Under the pieces are notes generated by a model. That model made no database searches and had not been told where the DNA came from. It saw only the letters and a program-made list of their open reading frames with translations. Shown piece by piece: positions 22,411 through 34,313 of a DNA stretch of 64,000 nt. The first letter of the stretch is position 1, and each line of letters begins with the position of its first letter. Source of the stretch: Pseudorasbora parva. Its lineage: Eukaryota > Chordata > Actinopteri > Cypriniformes > Gobionidae. Location: assembly GCF_024679245.1 (NCBI RefSeq), contig NC_090174.1, positions 17,167,933 to 17,231,932 of the forward strand, in the 5' to 3' direction. Made by a program: the position numbers and the translations under genes.

Positions 22411-23519
22411 TCTTGCGTCATCTAGACAATGCAGTCTCTCTAAGAAACTTTCAATTTAAACGTGCAGTATGCAACTTTTGGCCACTAGGGGTCACTCATT
22501 CAAAATAATAACAACAGACGTACTTTGATGACGTCGGGAAAGTGCGTGGGCTCATGGGAGTTGTTGTCATTATTGCCACTGTCAACCAGCGAATCTGGCA
22601 TCTCCAGCAGAAAACATGTTCACTGACAAGGTAATTGTTATATTACATCTCTATTATTGTTAAGTTTAGTTACGGCTTTTCACTTTATATAATGTCAATC
22701 TAATGAAATAGCAGCGAGCTACCGTTACTTAACAAACTTATCAGTAACGTTAGCTAATGTGTGAGACAGAATGTTGTGCGGGCGGTCGCTATGCCAACAT
22801 ACCTATAAGTTGGTAGGCTATGTTGACATATTAACCGTGCTTCATAATTTGAGTTACTCAAATTATAGATATGTTGACATGGCATCCGCGATTGTCGAAA
22901 ATTCTGTATATCAACCGTTCAATAAGGAAATAAATTTCAATTTAGTTTATCATTACCAACATAAAACCTAGTAAATGAGAGAACCAGCACCAGCAATACG
23001 TTGTTCATTGGAACACGCGCTGTGTCGCTCCCCACGTACATCAATCATTCTAATAAACATTTATTTTGGAACTCAGAGATATATGAATAAGTAGATCATT
23101 ATTAAATCGATATTATATGTAGCTAGTATTAACATATGATAAAAGTGACGGTCACCTTATATTAATTGACCAAGATAGTGGCATATTACCTTATGAAGCT
23201 AACGTTACTTTCTCCAGCTACATATAAAACCAATAATAGCTAGTCCATCTGCGTTTTACACATGACATCATCGTGTCACCAAATATACGGATAGAAATAT
23301 ACTTTTGAATCAGTTTTAAAAAGTCTCAGTTTCGGTCTCCAAAAACACAGAATCCGCCTGTTTGAAAAGCCGATGCAATAACGTACAAAATGTATACGTA
23401 TTCAGCTAAACGCGTCTCAATGTGGTCAAGATCGCTATGCAATATGCAAACATACAGCATGTTATGATTATATGATTATTATGTTAGCTGAATGGTTACT
23501 TAAATTACCTGTTTATTAA

Positions 23520-23717
23520 AACGAAAGCGAGATCAGCATATCTCTCTGCAGTCCGAGCTTGTCACGAAGATTTCGCCATCTTTCAAAGGCTTCTCCAAGG
23601 TTTACACGTCTCTTGCTTCTTCTACTGTCCCAAAATCTTCTCGGGTCATTTTTTTTCACCCGTACGTTTGCGCTTTGAGCTGGCAAAACGTACAGGCAAA
23701 GAGTAGTCACGATCCAT
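23520..23717 (-). pseudogene. Decayed transposon-encoded peptide with RRVNLGEAFERWR motif
   Basis: From an ATG at 23717 the minus strand reads MDRDYSLP and a basic segment, then needs one frameshift to continue DPRRFWDSRRSKRRVNLG, AFERWRNLR and LGLQRD. A related string (QTxVN, then LKGLKNDSLLAVFLPDR) occurs at 28200-28329 in a different element. I do not recognise a named domain; by context it is the relic of a transposon protein exon. Confidence 0.55.
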
Positions 23718-23927
23718 TATCATACAGACTTTTTTATACGGGTGTTCCCCTTATACTGTCAGTGTTCCTCTTTGAGTTTGGTGGTTCCGCCGAGTTCCGC
23801 AGGAAGCAAGACGCAAACGTGGATATGACGTGAAAGACTGGCGACATAACGGAAATAAAGACACGGTCCGTGTCTTCGAATTAAAATATTAATTTCTCTG
23901 GATTTAGAAGTTAATTGGAACTGTCGG

Positions 23928-25040
23928 CAGGGGTGGTAAGTAATCAAGTAAAAATACTTTGATACTTTACTTAAGTATTTTTTTCGGGGATCTGTACTTT
24001 ACTTGAGTATATTTTATTTGCATCTACTTTTACTCTTACTCCACTACAATATTAAAGGCAAAGTTTACTTTTTACTCCAATACATTTCCCCATGCCCGCT
24101 CCAAGTATTAAGTATTTATTACACTTGATTTCCAAACCGGTCTGGTCATTCATGGATGATCCAGTCGGGTATAGACTTGGAAAAGCTGACAAGTCAGGTT
24201 TGCCACACTAACGTTAGCTCAGTGTTTCCCCAACTTTATTTTGCGGCACACTATTTACTATGAAAACATCGGTAACATTTTACAATACAGGTGCACTATC
24301 ATAATTCATGCCTAACTAATGCACAGATAATCATGAGTTAATGTATTACAAATGAAGAACTAAACCATTTATTAATGATTACTGCATCAGAAGCTAATGA
24401 ACATTCTCTCTGATTAATAGATTAAGTAATATATGAATTGCTATTAATTAAATATGACATCATTAATTCCCTAATAACATATTACATGAACTAATAATGT
24501 AAATTCATGTATTCAAAGCATGCATTCCGACTCTCAGTTGTCTGTTTAATTAATCATTAATCATAACAATTGGCAAAATTATATTATGACTTTACTTGTT
24601 GAGGCACATGACTATTAACTAATTGTTACGTAATATGTCATTGTGGTTATGGCTTTTGAATTAATTTTGAATTAGTTATTAGTATCTTGCTCCTCATCTG
24701 TTTTATGGAGCTAATGTTATGGAACATGTCTATTTTAAGTTTAACCCCTATACTGCGTTAAGGTGCTTCATTGTCTCGTATTAATTGCAAATCTAACAAA
24801 TTCTTAATTGCAGTATCCAATCTTATCATTTGTTCAATTAAAGCATTGCATATAAGTCCCAAAAGATTTTATCTGCTTATTGATATTTACAGTTAATTTG
24901 AATATTTACTTTTTACTTTCAGTACTTGAGTACGTTTTAAATCTGATACTTTTGTACTTTTACTTTTACTGGAGTATTTTTTTATTTAGGTATATATACT
25001 TTCACTCGAGTATAACTTTTGAGTACTTTTACCACCTCTG
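23928..25040. mobile_element. hAT element, CAGGGGTGGTAA family, nested two deep
   Basis: Ends CAGGGGTGGTAAGTAATC and TTACCACCTCTG-type, with the exact 8-bp duplication ACTGTCGG (23920-23927 and 25041-25048). Long inner parts near both ends are rich in AAGTACTTTTAC-like words in inverted orientation. Confidence 0.92.
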
Positions 25041-25670
25041 ACTGTCGGGATAATGTAAACACACAACTTTAAAAAATATATAACATAGATATAGTGATCT
25101 TTTCTATTTTTAATGCTGAAACATTACATATTGTGCCTTTAATCAGAAATTGTTTAAACAGCTAGTCAATAAGTGGATAAATCACTAGGCTACTTACTGC
25201 TTGCAGGAATACAGTTGCCCTTTTCTTCAAGCTTCAGACGCTGAGCGAAGCTTGCTTGAAATGGGCCGAACAAACGAACGATTTTAAAATAAATTGTTGT
25301 GGTATCCGATTATAATAAACCTCAACCATGACTGTTGACATATGACAACAGTCCCCTGCACAGCCTAAACATGACATGTCACTAGAGCCGTTTTTGCTAT
25401 CCTCAAGTGTCTTTACCTGAAGTCCTGATGATTCGGCTGTGCCATTTCCGCCTGACAATGCACATGTTTGGACAGATGCAAATGTTGGGGGCATATAAAT
25501 GATCCCCAACGCTTGCGTCATGGTTGGGTTTATGTTGAGAAGCACTTCTTTTTCCGTGGAGTTTTTGATTTACGAGATTTACATAAGACGTAGAAGGCAA
25601 TGGTGTTTGAGACTCACAGTATGTGATGTCCATGTACTGAACTCTTATTATTTCACTATGGCAAGGTTAA

Positions 25671-26538
25671 AGGGTTACTTCAGCGATTAGCATATGGCTT
25701 TGTATCAGTAGAAACCCTGGAGTATATTCAAATGATTGTGCATTCCCCCCTCATATCCCCCTGAGACAAGAGATTTATGCATTTTATTTATGGAAAAATT
25801 CCTCCTATGATGCAAATTGACGATATTTGCAACATAGGAGGAATGTTTGCCCAAAGGCTAAAGACTACAGCCAGCAGAGGGAGCCATTTCTGCATGTTTT
25901 GAACCCGCGCATGGGGGATGGGAGATTACACTTATCTGGCAGGGAGAGCTAAGCTGGCAGCTACAGGCACTCATTTAAACCATCATTTAATGGTGAGCAA
26001 TGTAAGTCTTTTAACTTCTCAAATTAATTCATATGAAAGTTAAGCTTGCAAAGGCATGAACTGAAGCCAGACTGAACTCGCATTGTGAATGTATGCCGCG
26101 AGTGTAGTCGCGATTACCTCAGCTCTCATCATGAGAGCTCATTCTGCTCATCAGCTCATTTATCTCACTCCTGCAGTAAGTGCTCAGTGCTGTGATACTC
26201 GCGTGGCGACTCACTTATTATACTGAACAGAAACATTCAGTTTTTAATTGTAGTGTCTTCTTCAACTCAATCACCGAGGCGACTCACTCATTATACTGAA
26301 CAGAAACATTCAGTTTTTAATTGTAGTGTCTTCTTCAACTCAGTCACAGTAAACAATTTGGTGGCTTTGGGAATGGCCTCACTGGGAAGCGAAGCATTCT
26401 GGGAATTGTAGTCTTTCATCCCCATGAGACAAATACATTTTCTGTCTTTTCTCAGTCTAGATAGCACCAAATTCAAAGATAATTTTACATTTCTACTTCA
26501 TTGATGACCCAGTTTAAATACAGGGCTGAAGTACCCCT
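25671..26538. mobile_element. TTAA-flanked element, GTACTTCAGC family, copy 1
   Basis: AGGGTTACTTCAGCG at the left and GCTGAAGTACCCC at the right, with TTAA on both sides (25667-25670 and 26539-26542). The sister copy near 32113-32130 shows the same flanking words, GGCAAGG and TTTTTCATTCTAG, joined through one TTAATTAA with no insert. The second copy is at 48705-49459 in reverse. Inside are a hairpin around the TCCTCCTATGATGCAAA words and a roughly 75-bp direct duplication at 26205-26350. Confidence 0.87.
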
Positions 26539-27996
26539 TTAATTACATTTTTCATTCTAGGGCACCTTTAATGTTGAGCTCTGCTCTGATTGGCTTATTT
26601 CAGCAGCTCACAGCACACTGCAGTTCAGTTGTTCAGCAAAGCGGCTCGTGAGTCCTGATAGAACACAGACCGACTGAATGACACTTTAAGTAGAACATCT
26701 CAAATGGAGATTGTTGAAATGCCACCGACTTGTTTATTGTTGTTTGGCCATCCGTGCGTGAGAGAGAGCTTGCGGTTGCCAATTTCAGTAATTGAAATCC
26801 CCCAAACAGAGCTTTTATGTGAAAAGAACAGGTATACTGTGCGGTGTTTTACCTAAACATGTCCAATCTGGCAACCACATGAATGCAAGCTCTCTCTCGG
26901 ATGATCTGAAAACACCAATAAAAAAGTAGGCTGCATTTTATCAATCTCCATTTGAGATGTTCTGCTTAAAGTGTCATTCAGTCTACATTTTAGACTTTAG
27001 ATATCTACATAGAGGGTACGTGGCTTATTTAAGGGCAAAAACTGTCCAGATACAGTTTTACAGGTCCATTTACAACCCTATAAATTGTCCCTAGGATGTA
27101 ATGCTCTGTTTTTGCCTTATTTGGAAGAGTCATGAATATTAATGTTGAGCTCTGCTCTGATTGACTTATTTCAGCAGCTCACAGCACAGCAGTTCAGCTC
27201 GTGAGTCCTGACAGAACATAGACCGACTGAATTACACTTTAAGCAAAACATCTCAAATGGAGCTTGCATGTTTGCGGTTGCCAGATTTCAGTAATAAATC
27301 CCCCAAACAGAGCTTTTCTGTAAAAAAACCCATATACTGTCCGGTGTTTTACCTAAACATGTCCAATCTGGCAACCATATGCACGTGAGCGCTCTCTCGC
27401 GCACGGATGATCTGAAAACACCAATAAACAAGTAGGCTGCATTTCAGCAATGTCCTTTTGAGATGTTCTGCTTAAAGTGTCATTCAGTCTACATTTTAGA
27501 CTTAGTCTTTTTTCGTCAACGATATTGTTTATAACGTTAGTCACAATGTAGGCTACGCAGTATGGAGGACCAACCCTGCAGAAACTAAAAATAAATAATT
27601 GAATGAATAAGTAAATAAATATACACATATGTAAATTAATAAACACATAAATAAATAAATGTGATAATAGGAAAATAAATAAGAGAATAAACGACTTGAT
27701 AAAATAAACATGATTCATTTTTTATCAAATAAAATGTTGTATTATCTTTCCCTTAATTTATTATTTTCTGCTGTTATAAAAATATATATATATATATTTA
27801 ACTTATTTATTAGTTAAAGGTAGGGTAGGTAGGAATGATCTGAACACTTTTGTCCAAATTTGTTTAAACTTTCTTTATATAGCAATACATAATTAAAATG
27901 TAAGTACTCTGAAAAAGAGAGTATAAAAATCAAGTGACTCCAGACTTTTTAATCTGCAATAAACAACGCTCATTATTTTAATTCGGGACGAAACAA

Positions 27997-28329
27997 ATGA
28001 TTGGCTCGGGCGACTGTCATTCTCTCTCGCTACCATGGCAACCACCGCTCTTGCTACAGGTTTTGCTCACACATGCGCTCACCCCTAGGAAGAGCAAAAG
28101 CATTCAAAATGCACGGTATCGGGTTTTGCAGTCAGCGAAGGCAAACAATGCAAAAAAAAGGAAGACAGTAAGCCTACATGTAAAGGCAATGCACAAAAAG
28201 TCTTTGGATAAACAAAGAAATCAAACGTGAGTAAATATGCATGGCACAACATGGCTTTCCAAAGATGTCGAGAACCTCAAGGGACTGAAAAACGATTCAT
28301 TGCTAGCTGTATTTCTGCCAGACAGGTAA
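27997..28329 (+). pseudogene. Decayed transposon-encoded peptide related to the one at 23520-23717
   Basis: The frame from 27997 is basic and serine-rich (NAKKRKTVSLHVKAMHKKSL), reaches KQRNQT, meets one TGA (a likely CGA change) and continues in frame as VN, then TTWLSKDVENL and KGLKNDSLLAVFLPDR up to a GACAG|GTAATC donor-like border. The spacing of VN, W, GL and LAVFL parallels the other remnant. The product is unknown. Confidence 0.5.
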
Positions 28330-28461
28330 TCTTTCATTTTGATTATACATTTTTTCGGTTTATGTTTTCATGAAGCATTTATCACTAGCACATGTAGCTG
28401 CCTAACATAGCATAACATCACTTAGCATAAAGTTACAACTTTATACACTTAGCCATTAGTA

Positions 28462-28857
28462 CACTGTAAAAAAATATTTAGAAAAAAAGTTACCTGGTTG
28501 CCTTAAAATTTTGAGTTCATTGAAATTAAAATTGAGTTAATACAATGAAACATTTTTGAGATTCGACAACCTTTATTAAAATATTATTAAATGATTTTGT
28601 AAGCATATTGGGTAATTGTGTGTGTTTTATTTCTGATGATGCAGTGAAATATGCCAAATAGTGCAATTTTCATGATTTATCAATTTTTTTATGTGGTTCA
28701 GATACAATAATATTTTGAGTTTCTATTTATTAAACTAACTTCCTTCATTGTATCAACTCAAAGTTTTAATTTCAATAAACTCACAATTTTAAGGCAACCA
28801 GGTTACTTACTTTTTTAAGTTAAACCAACAAAAACCAACCAAATTTTTTTTACAGTG
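28462..28857. mobile_element. 396-bp CACTG-ended non-autonomous element
   Basis: CACTGTAAAAAAATATT at the left and TTTTTTTTACAGTG at the right, flanked by TA on both sides. Inside each end, GTTGCCTTAAAATT and its complement form a further inverted pair. The ends match those of the 13.4-kb element at 2312-15709, so that element, or a relative, could have mobilised it. Confidence 0.78.
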
Positions 28858-30141
28858 TAGAGATGATAAATACTCAATATGTTTAGCTCTAAGTTGATCG
28901 CTGTCGTGTTGAATTTCGCAAAATTTAACTTTTAGATAACAAAATGCATGTGTAAAAGCTAGTACATTGAGTCATCGATCGATTGAGTTGTTTTTATTTA
29001 TCTTTGTGCAGCTTGTAAATGCGGAGGGCGGTCTTTGTGTAGCTTCAGAACATCATTGGTTGAGAGTTCATCACAGTCTATGGAGCTCCCATACAGAATC
29101 ATCAGACCAGCTGAGGAGAGATTTCAGTAAATGACGACCACTAAGTTCTTTCACAGACACAACACCAAACATCAGTTTCAAGCAGTTTGACCCAATGAGA
29201 GATACGTTTCAATGGTACTTAGTTATCAGAAGAAAGTACGATGATCGTCCCACCTTAGTACCATCTGACTCGCACAGGTTTTGAATGTGCTGGGAAATAA
29301 GCCGTGTTTTGCAGTGTCTATCAATCATCGCGGTAACATTTCAGTCTTTACTTTCACATTCATATTGGAATATAACCCTCCTAAAACATCGATAAGCACA
29401 TCTAATTTTAACAACAGTAATTTGATGCGTAAATAAATAACTATAAATGTAAAAAATATTAAAATAAACTAACAAATAAATAAAAGTTAAAAATAAATAT
29501 TTTTTCTAAAAACAGAAAAAAAAATTAATTAAGGGAAAGATAATACAAAATTTTATTTAATTAAAAATGAATCATTTATTTTATCAAGTCGTTTATTCTG
29601 TTATTTATGTTCCTGTTATCACATTTATCTATTTATGTGTTTACTAATTTACATATGTGTATATTTATTTATCTATTCATTTATTTACTTATTCATTAAT
29701 TCATTTATTTATTTTTAATTTCTGCAGGTTGGTCCTCCATAACGCAATGACTGTGATGTACTCTGAAATACAAGCATGCAAAAAAATCATAGGCCTACTT
29801 CAGTTCTCAAAAATATAAATATATAAAAATTTACAAAATGAATAGCCTTTTCAAATGAAGTTTTAACTTATATGGTGGAAAAGGTGACGTTTGCTAGAAG
29901 GATCGAGTGAACGATCTGTAAATTATAGTTGTATTTTGTAAAACAAAATAATATTAACCTTTGTCATTAGACACACTATTTAGCTTTGTATGGTACTTGG
30001 TGTTTCCTGTTGTTACTGTACTAGCATCTTTCGTTATCTAGACAATGCTGTCTCTTTAAGAAACTTTCAATTTATTCAGAAATTGTTTAAACAGCTGGTC
30101 AATAAGAGGATACATCACTACTTACTGCTCGCAGGAATATA

Positions 30142-31641
30142 CAGGTCCTTCTAAAAAAATTAACATATTGTGATAAAGTTAATTATTTTCCATAATGTAA
30201 TGATAAAAATTTCAACTTTCATATATTTTAGATTCATTGCACACCAACTGAAATATTTCAGGTCTTTTATTGTTTTAATGATGATTTTGGCATACAGCTC
30301 ATGAAAACCCAAAATTCCTATGTCAAAAAAAATTGCATATTTCATCCGACCAATAAAAGAAAAGTGTTTTTAATACAAAAAAAGTCAACCTTCAAATAAT
30401 TATGTTCAGTTATGCACTCAATACTTGGTCGGGAATCCTTTTGCAGAAATGACTGCTTCATTGCGGCGTGCCATGGAGGCAATCAGCCTTTGGCACTGCT
30501 GAGGTGTTATGGAGGCCCAGGATGCTTCGTTAGCGGCCTTAAGCTGTGTGGAGTGTTGGGTCTTGCGTCTCTCAACTTTCTCTTCACAATATCCCACAGA
30601 GTCTCTATGGGGTTCAGGTCAGGAGAGTTGGCAGGCCAATTGAGCACAGTAATACCATGGTCAGTAAACCATTTACCAGTGGTTTTGGCACTGTGAGCAG
30701 GTGCCAGGTCGTGCCGAAAAAACGAAATCTTCATCTCCATAAAGCATTTCAGCAGATGGAAGCATGAAGTTCTCCAAAATCTCCTGATAGCTAGCTGGAT
30801 TGACCCTGCCCTTGATAAAACACAGTGGACCAGCACCAGCAGCTGACATGGCACCCCAGACCATCACTGACTGTGGGTACTTGACACTGGACTTCAGGCA
30901 TTTTGGCATTTCCTTCTGCCCAGTCTTCCTCCAGACTCTGGCACCTTGATTTCCGAATGACATGCAAAATTTGCTTTCATCCGAAAAAAGTACTTTGGAC
31001 CACTGAGCAACAGTCTCTTCTCTGTAGCCCAAAAGGGGCTTGACCTGGGAAATGCGGCACCTGTAGCCCATTTCCTGCACACGACTGTGCATGGTGGCTC
31101 TGGATGTTTCTACTCCAGACTCAGTCCACTGCTTCCGCAGCTCCCCAAAGGTCTGGAATCGGTCCTTCTCCACAATCTTCCTCAGGGTCCGGTCACCTCT
31201 TCTCGTTGTGCAGCGTTTTTTGCCACACTTTTTCCTTCCCACAGACTTCCCACTGAGGTGCCTTGATAAAGCACTCTGGGAACAGCCTATTCGTAGAGAA
31301 ATGTCTTTCTGTGTCTTAGCCTCTCGCTTGAGGGTGTCAATGATGGCCTTCTGGACAGCAGTCAGGTCGGCAGTCTTACCCATGATTGCTGTTTGTTTTT
31401 GTTCCCAGGCTGGGAGTTTTTAAAAGCCTCAGGAATCTTTTGCAGGTGTTTAGAGTTTAGAGATAGGAATTTTGGGTTTTCATGAGCTGTATGCCAAAAT
31501 CATCAGTATTAAAACAATAAAAGACCTGAAATATTTCAGTTGGAGTGCAATGAATCTAAAATATTAGTTTAATTTTTTTCATTACATTATGGAAAATAAT
31601 GAACTTTATCACAATATGCTATTTTTTTTTAGAAGGACCTG
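30142..31641 (-). mobile_element. Tc1/mariner element, 1.5 kb
   Basis: Inverted ends beginning CAGGTCCTTCT, with TA duplicated at 30140-30141 and 31642-31643. The terminal repeats continue inward with the word ACATTATGGAAAATAAT and related sequence. The matching point in copy 1 (about 25210) is uninterrupted. It carries a damaged transposase gene on the minus strand. Confidence 0.93.
30412..31383 (-). pseudogene. Tc1-like transposase, frameshifted
   Basis: ATG at 31383. The protein starts with a paired helix-turn-helix DNA-binding region (MGKTADLTAVQKAIIDTLKR through RIGCSQSALSRHL, then basic CGKKRCTTRRGDRTL), then the catalytic domain. The DDE residues can be seen as D in VLFSDESKF, D in HDLAPAH and E in NPIETLWD. 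The linker between PLLGYRE and WSKVLF is shorter than usual for the family, so a piece appears deleted. One extra T in a T-run near 30717-30722 shifts the frame just before the second D, and the C-terminal part shifts again near 30540. The product would not be functional; copies with an intact enzyme are probably elsewhere in the genome. Confidence 0.92.
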
Positions 31642-32175
31642 TAGTTACCCCTTTCTTCAGTTTAAGATGCTGAGCGAAGCTTGCTTGAAATGGGCCGAAC
31701 AAACAAACGATTTTGAATTAAGTTGTTGTGGTATCTGATTATAATGACTATAACCATGACTATTGACATATGAAAAGTCCTCACATCCCCTGCACAGCCT
31801 GAACATGACATGTGTCCATGAGAGCTGCAGTTTTTACTATCCTCCATTGTCGCTTGTTTACCTGCAGTCCCGATGATTCGGCTCTGTCAGTTCATCCTGA
31901 CAATGAACATGTTTGGACATATACAAATGTTGGGGGAGTACATATAAATGATCCCTAACGCATGTGTCACGGTTGGCATTATTTTGAGAATCACTTATTT
32001 TCCGTGTTCCGAGTTTTCATGCACAAGATTTACATAAGAAGTAGAAGGCAATGTTGTTTGAGACTCACAGTATGTGATGTCCATGCACTGAACTCTTATT
32101 ATTTCACTATGGCAAGGTTAATTAAATTTTTCATTCTAGGGCACCTTTAAATTAATGTAAATTTTTTAAAAGTTT

Positions 32176-32185
32176 TTTTAAAGTG

Positions 32186-32267
<82 letters not shown>
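32176..32267. repeat. (AT)n microsatellite
   Basis: About 90 bp of pure AT/TA dinucleotides. It precedes a stretch (32268-32460) in which I see nothing. Confidence 0.95.
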
Positions 32268-32270
<3 letters not shown>

Positions 32271-32461
32271 CACCCCAAAAATCAATAACTATTTGAAAAC
32301 AAACCAAAAAGATTTACCAGAACAAGAACGTTGATGAGTTTCTTCGGAGCACTGTATCCTATTGAGGAGTGCTTAGTGTCAGAGTGCTACTAGGAACTAA
32401 CTTACGTGCCCAAAATATCTAGTTGTTGGCGTGTTTAGTTGTTTGTTTTACATGAATCCAG

Positions 32462-33500
32462 AACACCCATTCTCCATAATGCATCAAGCAGCATCAACCT
32501 ATGAGGCACCATGTAGGATTTAAATCAAACTTTGCTTATCAATACATACATAACACACATGCATATACACCTATACATTACTCACATATACATACATGTA
32601 TACTATTGGATGTTCAAAATACGAAATACACGAGCACACTAATATGAAATTCATACCAATACATATAATGTTAGGAATACACTTGTGAATAACTTGCATA
32701 TACGCATAAACTTGACGCACACATACACCTATAAATACTCGCATATACATATAAACTTCCATGCATATACACTTATAAATACTCACATATACATATAAAC
32801 TTTCATGCATACACTTATAAATACTCGCATATACATATAAACTTCCATGCATATAAATACTCACACATACACATAAACTTCCGTGCATATACACCTATTA
32901 ACACTCACACATATACACTCACTGCACGCAGACACACCTATACACACTCGCACATACATATAAATTTCCAAGCATATACACCTATAAACACTCGCACGTA
33001 CATATAAACTCTATAAAAAACTCCATAAAACACTCGTGCATACATACAAAATAAAACGTGGATGCATGCTTTAGTTGGATCTCAACATGGGCGGGAACAA
33101 AACGCCCCTTTGCGCTGATTGGTCAACCAAAGATCAAGCCACACCATTCTTGTCTCCTGAACTCAGCTCCACGCAACAGAATATAGCTATAGCCTATATC
33201 TATCCGATACACAGATTATTACATAGTTTATTGCAAATACATTTAATCTCGTTCTCATCAAACAGCCAGACTAATAAATAGCTCGACACAACCCGTACCG
33301 GGGCAGAGCCTAGGCTACAGAGCTTTCTTCTACATTTGTGTGCAGTGAAATACTAATTTATCGTATATAAATATAATTTATGTGGCATCTGCTATATCTG
33401 CTACATCTGCTATAACACAACTATTTGGCACACTTATTAGCATTCTTATTCAGCTGACTAACTCTCAATCTGTGTTCCGGGGTCTTTGCGGAGAGACTGG
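32462..33500 (+). repeat. Left member of an inverted repeat pair, with a minisatellite
   Basis: It contains a minisatellite (32560-33050) built on ACCTATAAATACTCGCATAT / ACATATAAACTTCCATG units of about 35-46 bp, then CAACATGGGCGGGAACAAAA and a unique-looking segment ending near TTTGGCACAC. The same order appears on the opposite strand at 51600-52960. No coding potential. Confidence 0.75.
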
Positions 33501-33770
33501 CCTAAGTGCAGAGCAGAATCGATTCAACGGTCAAGTCAAGTCAACAACATAGTAATTATAAACTTCAGTGTTTATTTTTTTTGCAACATGGACTTCAATG
33601 TTTAATTTGTGTGACTATACCAAAGCATTTGATTTGTAAGCATATGTATTCCTCCAGTTGCTAATCTGTGCGCTTTACCTGACGTTTAAGGGTTAGGCCC
33701 GACAGCTGCGACTGAGACTGAAAATAATTCAGACTGACAAAATAATAAAAATGACATTCTTCTTCTTTTA

Positions 33771-33810
<40 letters not shown>

Positions 33811-34049
33811 TAAATAATAATGACATTCTTCTTTTAAATAACAATAAGCATCATTAATAATAAAAATCATAATAATAAGAAGAAGAATCTTACAAATTGT
33901 CATGCAATTATTAATGGGAAGTAATGGTACTTCACAACAACACTATTGTACACCCTGATACATGTGCCGTGATATAAAACAATTGCTAATTGTTTCAAAA
34001 AACTTGCTCTAAAATAATGCATTGTGATAGGTAATTTATCATCCAGCTA
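33501..34049. other. Unassigned DNA with a (TAA)n run
   Basis: A (TAA)n microsatellite lies at about 33769-33810. Nothing else is recognised. Confidence 0.45.
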
Positions 34050-34253
34050 TTTAAACTGCTGGAGTGCACTTCTCAACCCCCACACTATTAACAGTATTCG
34101 TAATTTCGGTACATGTTTTGTTTTTGTGGCTGCCTTTAAACCCACTCTTTAAACTCCCAAAGAAAACTATTTCGTTTTTTTCCACCTGGTGATGGTCTTG
34201 ATCTCCACGTCGGAGAAGTTTCGCTTCTTTGCCGTCTTCCGTGTGTCCATGGT
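34050..34253 (-). pseudogene. Myb/SANT-like transposon protein remnant
   Basis: The minus strand from ATG at 34253 reads MDTRKTAKKRNFSDVEIKTI, then after a shift QVEKNEIVFFGSLKSGFKG, SHKNKTCTEIT and VNSVGVEKCTPA. This is the start of the Myb/SANT-like domain seen in the accessory protein of Harbinger elements and in related fish genes; the rest of the domain is missing. The family assignment is from memory of its hallmark start and is moderately sure. Confidence 0.6.
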
Positions 34254-34313
34254 GTAAAATGAGGGCGTGGAGGAGGCAGAGACTTATATTGGGGCGTGTT
34301 ATTCTAATGACGA

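Larger units (their letters stand above)
22460..25138. mobile_element. TTAA-flanked element with GCAGTATGCAACTTTTGG-type ends, nested
   Basis: TTAA at 22456-22459 and 25139-25142. The left end (ACGTGCAGTATGCAACTTTT) and right end are imperfect inverted repeats. The sister copy near 30072 has the uninterrupted site CAATTTATTCAGAAATTG, which fits an original TTAA target with one substitution. A decayed coding segment (minus, 23520-23717) and a later hAT (23928-25040) lie inside. Confidence 0.8.
20037..26567 (+). mobile_element. TTAA-flanked element, GCCCTAGAATGA family, copy 1, broken by several insertions
   Basis: It starts AGTTGCCCTAGAATGAT after TTAA (20033-20036) and ends TCATTCTAGGGCACC before TTAA (26568-26571). 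TTAA duplications point to piggyBac or Kolobok; the sequence does not decide. Without the nested elements it is about 1.5 kb and matches 61118-62559 (opposite strand). Inserted in it are a hAT at 20950-22410, a TTAA element at 22460-25138 and another at 25671-26538. Confidence 0.82.
27561..29741. mobile_element. DNA element with inverted ends of about 230 bp (TATGGAGGACCAACC)
   Basis: The termini TATGGAGGACCAACC and GGTTGGTCCTCCATA are inverted; after a one-base difference the match continues for about 230 bp of AT-rich sequence. The flanks are ACGCAG (27555-27560) and ACGCAA (29742-29747), an approximate 6-bp duplication. Copy 1 near 20640 has one uninterrupted ATGCAGTGACTG. The superfamily is not resolved. 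The body contains a decayed coding stretch (27997-28329) and a CACTG element (28462-28857). Confidence 0.8.
26568..32146 (+). mobile_element. GCCCTAGAATGA family, copies 2 (partial) and 3, with insertions
   Basis: 26572 to about 26997 repeats the interior of the family without its left end. From about 26998 a further copy starts and runs to TCATTCTAGGGCACC at 32146 (TTAA 32147-32150), again without its own left terminus. Copy 3 is split by the long-TIR element at 27561-29741 and the Tc1 element at 30142-31641. The unit is thus nearly tandem with copy 1, on the same strand. Confidence 0.75.

Noticed and set aside
32560..33050. Telomere- or centromere-type satellite
   Set aside because: Units vary in length and the run is under 0.5 kb; it fits a local minisatellite inside a repeat copy.
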